The notes under the pieces: model-generated | What the model was told of the DNA's origin: nothing | The model's input: the letters and a program-made list of their open reading frames with translations, nothing else | The model's database searches: none | Program-made: the position numbers and the translations under genes | Origin: Flaccisagitta enflata | Lineage: Eukaryota; Chaetognatha; Sagittoidea; Aphragmophora | Length of the DNA: 64,000 nucleotides | Direction of reading: 5' to 3' | Assembly: GCA_965153355.1 (NCBI GenBank) | Contig: OZ231128.1 | Span: forward strand, 8,494,001-8,558,000 | Shown here: positions 57,585 to 64,000 of the stretch, in pieces | How the letters are laid out: each line of letters starts with the position of its first letter | Position numbering within the stretch: the first letter of the stretch is position 1

Positions 57585-59673
57585 ATGCATGCAAAAAAGA
57601 AGTCCTCTGAATTTCAAGCTTTATTAGCGCAGCATCTTGTCAGACAAAGCAGAATAGTCAGCTCAGCATTGTCAGTTCAATCAGCTATTTATTTATTTTA
57701 TTGCAGTTTAGCAAAAAATGATAATATGAATGCAAAATCCAAAGAAACAAAAAACAGACTAGAACGTTTACACAGAGATCTAAATAAAGCGCCTAAATCG
57801 AAATACTATCTGCGGCATTTTCTTATTCATCAAAGGTGAGCAATAACAAGGTTATATACACCTCCCCCCCCCCTTCAGTCACAAATGATAGGACGAAGGA
57901 CAAAAATGCTTGCATTTTGCTACAAATCAAACCAACTAGACCGACATGATAAATTCTAGAGGCGTAATGTCCGTGGCTAAAAAAAAATTAGGCTTTAATG
58001 AGCAAACAAAAAAAAAAGTTGAATGAAGGTCTGTAAAACCTTTCTCGCCACTTAACCACCTAGATTCAACCTTTTTTTTTTACCCTTGCAGCGACTTGAT
58101 CAATCTCGTTCATCTTAGCATCAGAGGCCTCCATACTGACACTGACGATCACAATCAAAACACTGAACACAACAAACAGTCAACAACTTCAGGAAGCGGG
58201 ACATCTCAGACTCATTTAACAGGAGAAGGGATAAAAAAACCTGACAATATGACCAGCAAATACAACGCAAAAATCCAGGCAATTCTTCAAAATAACACTG
58301 ACTACACTCTGGAAGAAAAAAATGAAATCATTCAAGAACTGTTGATGCAGGCGTGTATAATATTGAGTACCCCCCCTCCCCCCCCACTGATAGTGAGTGG
58401 GGGGGGGCATAAAATCTAGAAAATTAAAAAAATAAAAATGCTTGAAAAAGAATTTGCATTTAACATTTTTATAGTACTAAAAAAATAAAAACTCAATTAA
58501 TTGAGGCTCAATTTTATACACCCCTGGCAGGCACAGAAAGAAAAAGAACTTGAAATTCTTCGCCGTGTTAGCATTCCGGCAAATCATAACTTCCTGGTGG
58601 GAAGTGGTGCTACTCCACACTCAAACACGAATGATAACAACAACAGCAACAACATGAGCGACAACATGAGCAACAACATGAGCAACAACAATAACAGTAA
58701 CAACAGCAACAACACTAACAACAGCAACAACAGCAACAGCAACAACAACAGCAACAATAACAGCAATTACAATAACAACAACAACAATAACAACAACAAC
58801 AACAACAACGAAACAACATTACAATCAAAACAAAACAACACCGATACAACGAAAACTAAACAAAACATTGAGAGCAAGACAGACAAACATTCAAAGTCAA
58901 CAAACAAGTCAACAAAGAAGCAAAAAGAAAAAGAGGAAGAAGAAAAGAAAAGAGACGGAGATGACTTAGAGGAAGAAACCGAGGGAGAAGAAGAAGAAGA
59001 AGAAGAAGAAGAAGAAGAAGAAGAAGAAGAAGAAGAAGAAGAAGAAGAAGAAGAAGAAGAAGAAGAAGAAGAAGAAGAAGAAGAAGAAGAAAATGAAGAA
59101 GAAGAAGAAGAAGAAGAAGAAGAAGAAGAAGAAGAAGAAGAAGAAGAAGAAGAAGAAGAAGAAGAAGAAGAAGAAGAAGAAGAAGAAGAGGATGAAGAAG
59201 AAGAATCATCAGATGGCGAAAAAGGAAAAGAAGAAACAAAAAAACAAAAAGCAAATTTGGGCAGTCTCTTGCGCACTTCTTCCAGGCATATCAGACTAAC
59301 TTGTCAACGCGCGCGCATTGCATTTCCGGCCAAAGAAATGAAACGCCTCCAAGGCACACTAAAAGCATACTTTAATTGCGTCATCGGCCAAAATTTTGAA
59401 TCTTTAGATAGAAGATTTCTACTGACAAAAGACCATCAAGTGCAATTCCAAGGTCTTTCTAAGGAACATTCGATGCCTTTGGAAAAACTCGCAGCCTCCT
59501 TGTCTCTGCCAAGAACTGCACTGTTTTCATATCTCAAAATTGCGAATAGAAAAAAACGCACGCTGATAAGCTATTCAAAATCAGAAAGAATCATCATCAA
59601 GCAATTTGTGCGTCTTTCTAATTATAAGAAATCATATATTCCATGCACAGCCATGCGAAATGTTTGCAGATAG
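57585..59673 (+). CDS. Unknown 550-aa protein with Asn and Glu tracts, viral-element gene
   Basis: Exons 57585-57835 (donor CAAAG/GTGAGC), 58092-58350 and 58531-59673; sum 551 codons, open throughout. The second intron is a MITE insertion with a GC-AG boundary. The protein has a basic N-terminus (MHAKKKSSEFQALLAQHL), a Thr/Asn/His linker, an Asn-rich tract (58621-58810), a Lys-rich region, a 75-residue Glu run (58990-59210) and an ordered C-terminal part with a helix-turn-helix-like segment (LEKLAASLSLPRTALFSYL). It directly precedes the integrase. It could be a separate DNA-binding protein or, if spliced onward, an N-terminal extension of the integrase; no phase-compatible donor was found, so I keep them apart. 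Confidence 0.6.
58347..58532. mobile_element. Short family E MITE acting as an intron
   Basis: Left GCAGGCGTGTATAATATTGAG-like end and right CTCAATTTTATACACCCCTG match the termini of the copies at 11162 and 24652. GCAGGC is repeated at both sides (58347-58352, 58527-58532). The 180 bp between equivalent points is a multiple of three but contains an in-frame TAG at 58417, so the host ORF needs it spliced out. Poly-C/poly-G arms lie inside (58370-58410). Confidence 0.65.
58990..59200. repeat. (GAA)n coding microsatellite
   Basis: About 210 bp, translated as a Glu run in the 550-aa protein. Confidence 0.97.
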
Positions 59674-59733
59674 AATATTCATTGCATTTCATTACATTCT
59701 ATTACGTAACATTTTCTTTCCCTCTTAGTCATA

Positions 59734-61700
<1,967 letters not shown>

Positions 61701-61704
<4 letters not shown>

Positions 61705-63287
61705 GTGTATACGCTCATTTATCATCTAGCGTAGATTCCTACCAACTGTACGTCAATAACAAATCAACTGAAGATGATCTTGACAGCAATGAAATATCAA
61801 GCGCTTCAGAATGGCTAGTTCATTTGGAACCTTGCATCGACATTGCAAATTTGCTCTATTGCAAAAGTGACATCGCTCAAGCAAAAGTGACATCTATCGC
61901 CATCAACTCCCTTCCATTATGCTACAGTAAAAGCGAAAAAATCAGTATTTTTGTACATTTGCCACCAGAATTGGCCGCATGTAACCAACTATTTAATACA
62001 GAGAATTTGGAGAAATTCAATGATATGCCATACTACCTGCAATTAGAAGATTTGATAACAAACGTTCCAACTGAAGCGGTGACATATGTTGATGAAAAAC
62101 TACACCTGTCAACAATACATGTTCTCTTGAGAAGTACCTTGCGGATTATCTTGGATACTCAAGTGTTTCTTGAAGATCACTATCCCAAATTATCAATCAA
62201 TGACATAAAGATTTTACATTTTTATGTTGACATTGCAACATTTTCTCGTCTTGTTATACACAAGCAACTGTGCCCAATACTCCAAATTAATGAAAACCTC
62301 GAAGAATATCTCGTGTTCAAAGACAAGAGAGGTATTTCAAAAAGAACTGAAAACAAATGGCTAAGTGAATCATCTTCACTTAGACCAATTGATGAACGCC
62401 CTAATTCAGGATTTGGAGAGAACAATATAAACTTAGAAATCTTCAACGAAATCAACTTTGAAACCGCCTACAAAACCCCTCAAGATGGCGGACCAGTAAC
62501 ACTGATACACAGAGAAACATTAAGATGGTTAAATGACATCATGGTTCTAGACACAGAAGACGAGGACAGCGCCAATTTGCCATTGACCCCTTTGGCGAAA
62601 AAAACTCTGACGGAAATCATTACAGCAAACAAAAACCTCATCTTGCTAGCAAGTAAAACGCGTGCCATACTAGACACACTTGAAAAGCACATCAAAAAAA
62701 CAACAGGAACCAAAGCACAAGATGATCTAATCAGACTCAAATTTAATGAGCATACCAAAAAAGTGAAGTTTACAATAAATCCACAACCCTTTTTTAACGA
62801 GCTTGGAGTTTCCCTCACAGTCAAATTACCAAAACATTGCTCTCAAATCCTTGGAGCTAGTGGAAAAAATGCTGAAGTACGAATCACAGCATGTTATGAC
62901 AGACATAACACTATGCCTACAGTCCTCATAAACAACAATCTGCAACATTCATCTCAAATGCTTGCCTTTCCAGTGCGACCGATTCCACGTGTGATATATC
63001 TAGTTAGTGATCTATGTCAAAATCTCAAGAGAGATTTTTGGTTACGAGATTCAAAATACGAAAATTGCCACCTTCTTTCATGTGTTTCACTAGATGATTC
63101 ATGTATCGAATCTGGGTTCATTAATGTTGTAAATCCCGATGCCGACAATCATCGTCTTAGTAACTCAAAATTGCTACTGAATCAATTTCACGTGCATCTC
63201 ATTGACGATCAATTCCGGAAAATTCTTTTTCAGCAAAAAACATATGTTTCCCTTCAAATCGTTATTTCGCCCTATGTTAGCCCGTAA
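61701..63287 (+). CDS. 528-aa protein, candidate minor capsid/penton-like protein
   Basis: Single uninterrupted ORF whose ATG overlaps the integrase stop. The N-terminal part (YQLYVNNKSTED ... SEWLVHLEPCIDI ... AKVTSIAINSLPLCY) resembles the opening strand pattern seen in Polinton structural proteins. The C-terminal 110 residues (RVIYLVSDLCQ ... NPDADNHRLSN ... NQFHVHLIDDQFRKILF ... YVSLQIVISPY) show a beta-rich pattern ending in an interaction-like strand set, as in penton or minor capsid candidates of these elements. The middle is helical (residues about 280-350). No simple-repeat insertion and no intron, unlike its neighbours. The capsid assignment is inference from pattern and position. 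Confidence 0.55.
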
Positions 63288-63346
63288 AAAAACGCAAAAA
63301 TCACCTCCATTGTTTTGTTTTGACCTAATCTATAATTTTACTTTAG

Positions 63347-63619
63347 ATGTCTGGTTTCGTAACTAAAACTGTAGAGCCACAATACGCAGACCAAAGTGTT
63401 TATTATTGTTTTGACAGCAAAAACAATCAAGATCAAAAACCCTCAAACAAAAGACCAGTCAAACCAACAAATGAAAATCCAGAAACAGAAACAAAAACAA
63501 AACAAACAAAAAAGGAAACAAAACAAGCCCGAGTCACAAAAACAAAAAAAGCCCCAACTTCATTAAAAAAAACACCAAAGACAAAAAAGAAAAAAATCAC
63601 AGAAAGCTCTTTCATTTAA
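63347..63619 (+). CDS. Small Lys/Thr-rich basic protein (90 aa)
   Basis: MSGFVTKTVEPQYADQSVYY followed by a Lys/Thr/Gln-rich tail ending KKKKITESSFI. A pyrimidine stretch and AG directly precede the ATG (TTTACTTTAG). Small basic proteins condense DNA in adenovirus-like virions, so a core-protein role is possible. Low complexity makes homology claims unsafe. Confidence 0.55.
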   Translation: MSGFVTKTVEPQYADQSVYYCFDSKNNQDQKPSNKRPVKPTNENPETETKTKQTKKETKQARVTKTKKAPTSLKKTPKTKKKKITESSFI

Positions 63620-63629
63620 AAACAAGGCC

Positions 63630-63832
63630 TGGATACACGGCCACCACAGTCGCGTGCGGGCAGGCAAAGGCTGTATTTGTGATCACTTGATCATTTGAGC
63701 ATGAGCAGTGAAACCATAAACCGCAAAAAACCAAAAAAATAAAGTGTGACAAACAGACGGACGGACGGACGGACAAACAAACGGACAAATTAACAACGCA
63801 AGGTGCAGAGTAGCGTAGCACGCGACTAAAAA
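63630..63832 (+). mobile_element. Family A short repeat inside the viral gene array
   Basis: Complete copy: AAGGCCTGGATACACGGCC, CAGTCGCGTGCGGGCAGG, GATCACTTGATCATTTGAGC, a (GGAC)n block, GCAAGGTGCAGAGTAGCG, palindromic end GCGTAGCACGCGACT. A TAAAAAC direct repeat flanks it (about 63616-63622 and after GCGAC). It inserted between two viral ORFs, so it is younger than the viral element. Confidence 0.8.
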
Positions 63833-63850
63833 CACAAAAAAACACACACA

Positions 63851-64000
63851 ATGACTTCTGTACAAACGGATGCAAAACCACCAACTTTCCACCAATCGGC
63901 GACTGCTCTAGACCCTACAGTCGCCAGTCTATTGGCCAAAAATGACCTCCTGGTACAGTCAGGCGTGAAATACTCTGAATATGTCAAATTACGCCCGGGA
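63851..64000 (+). CDS. Partial ORF at window end, viral-element gene
   Basis: ATG at 63851, 50 codons open to the last base: MTSVQTDAKPPTFHQSATAL, then LDPTVASLLAKNDLLVQSG and YSEYVKLRPG. Too short to classify. Position after the candidate core protein would suit a structural gene such as the major capsid protein. Confidence 0.5.
   Translation, partial: MTSVQTDAKPPTFHQSATALDPTVASLLAKNDLLVQSGVKYSEYVKLRPG

Noticed and set aside
63347-63619. Calling the basic ORF a histone or adenovirus-like core protein outright
   Set aside because: Lys/Thr low complexity makes resemblance uninformative; kept only as a possibility.

Overview
The window looks like nuclear DNA of an invertebrate animal whose lineage I cannot name. 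Evidence for this: GT-AG introns that join reading frames exactly, a decayed LINE with endonuclease and FADD-type reverse transcriptase, short non-autonomous repeats present in many copies, and an extreme load of microsatellites and minisatellites. Many of those tandem repeats lie inside exons and are translated as Asn, Gln, Ser, Glu or Asp tracts. A 10-N assembly gap lies at 40864-40873, so the two sides may not be truly contiguous.

Left part, 1-40863. The one host gene I can name is on the plus strand. Its terminal exon (11705-13018) carries the C-terminal regulatory domain of methylenetetrahydrofolate reductase (MTHFR). In-phase splice sites connect it to a Ser/Pro-repeat exon (7701-8620), and that to an Asn/Glu/Ser-rich exon (5154-7062). 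The N-terminal catalytic exons are not visible. The rest is repeat: a foldback family with 60-bp inverted ends (D), a short family ending in a palindrome (A), two families with a (GTCC)n-like block (B and C), a hAT-like MITE (E), several satellites, an unrelated imperfect foldback (22392-22998), and a decayed minus-strand LINE (37540-40667).

Right part, 40874-64000. The texture changes to closely packed genes pointing away from a divergent centre near 47.7-48.3 kb. Leftward genes (minus strand) encode proteins I do not recognise: a Cys-rich protein with long charged tails, a small ORF with a duplicated motif, a 166-aa and a 224-aa protein. Rightward genes are, in order, an FtsK/HerA-type packaging ATPase, an unknown 929-aa protein, a 550-aa protein with Asn and Glu tracts, a DDE integrase of Polinton/Maverick type, a 528-aa protein that may be a minor capsid protein, a small Lys-rich protein, and the start of another ORF that runs off the end. 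ATPase plus integrase plus candidate structural protein point to an integrated Polinton/Maverick or adintovirus-like element of at least about 22 kb.

The element is odd in three ways. Most rightward genes are split by spliceosomal introns, many of them filled or even bounded by microsatellites. Simple-repeat tracts have grown inside several proteins. Three genes stay open across splicing (929, 434 and 550 codons), whereas the ATPase is one base short of an open frame. No DNA polymerase B, protease or major capsid protein was recognised; they may lie beyond the right edge, beyond the gap, or be too divergent to see.
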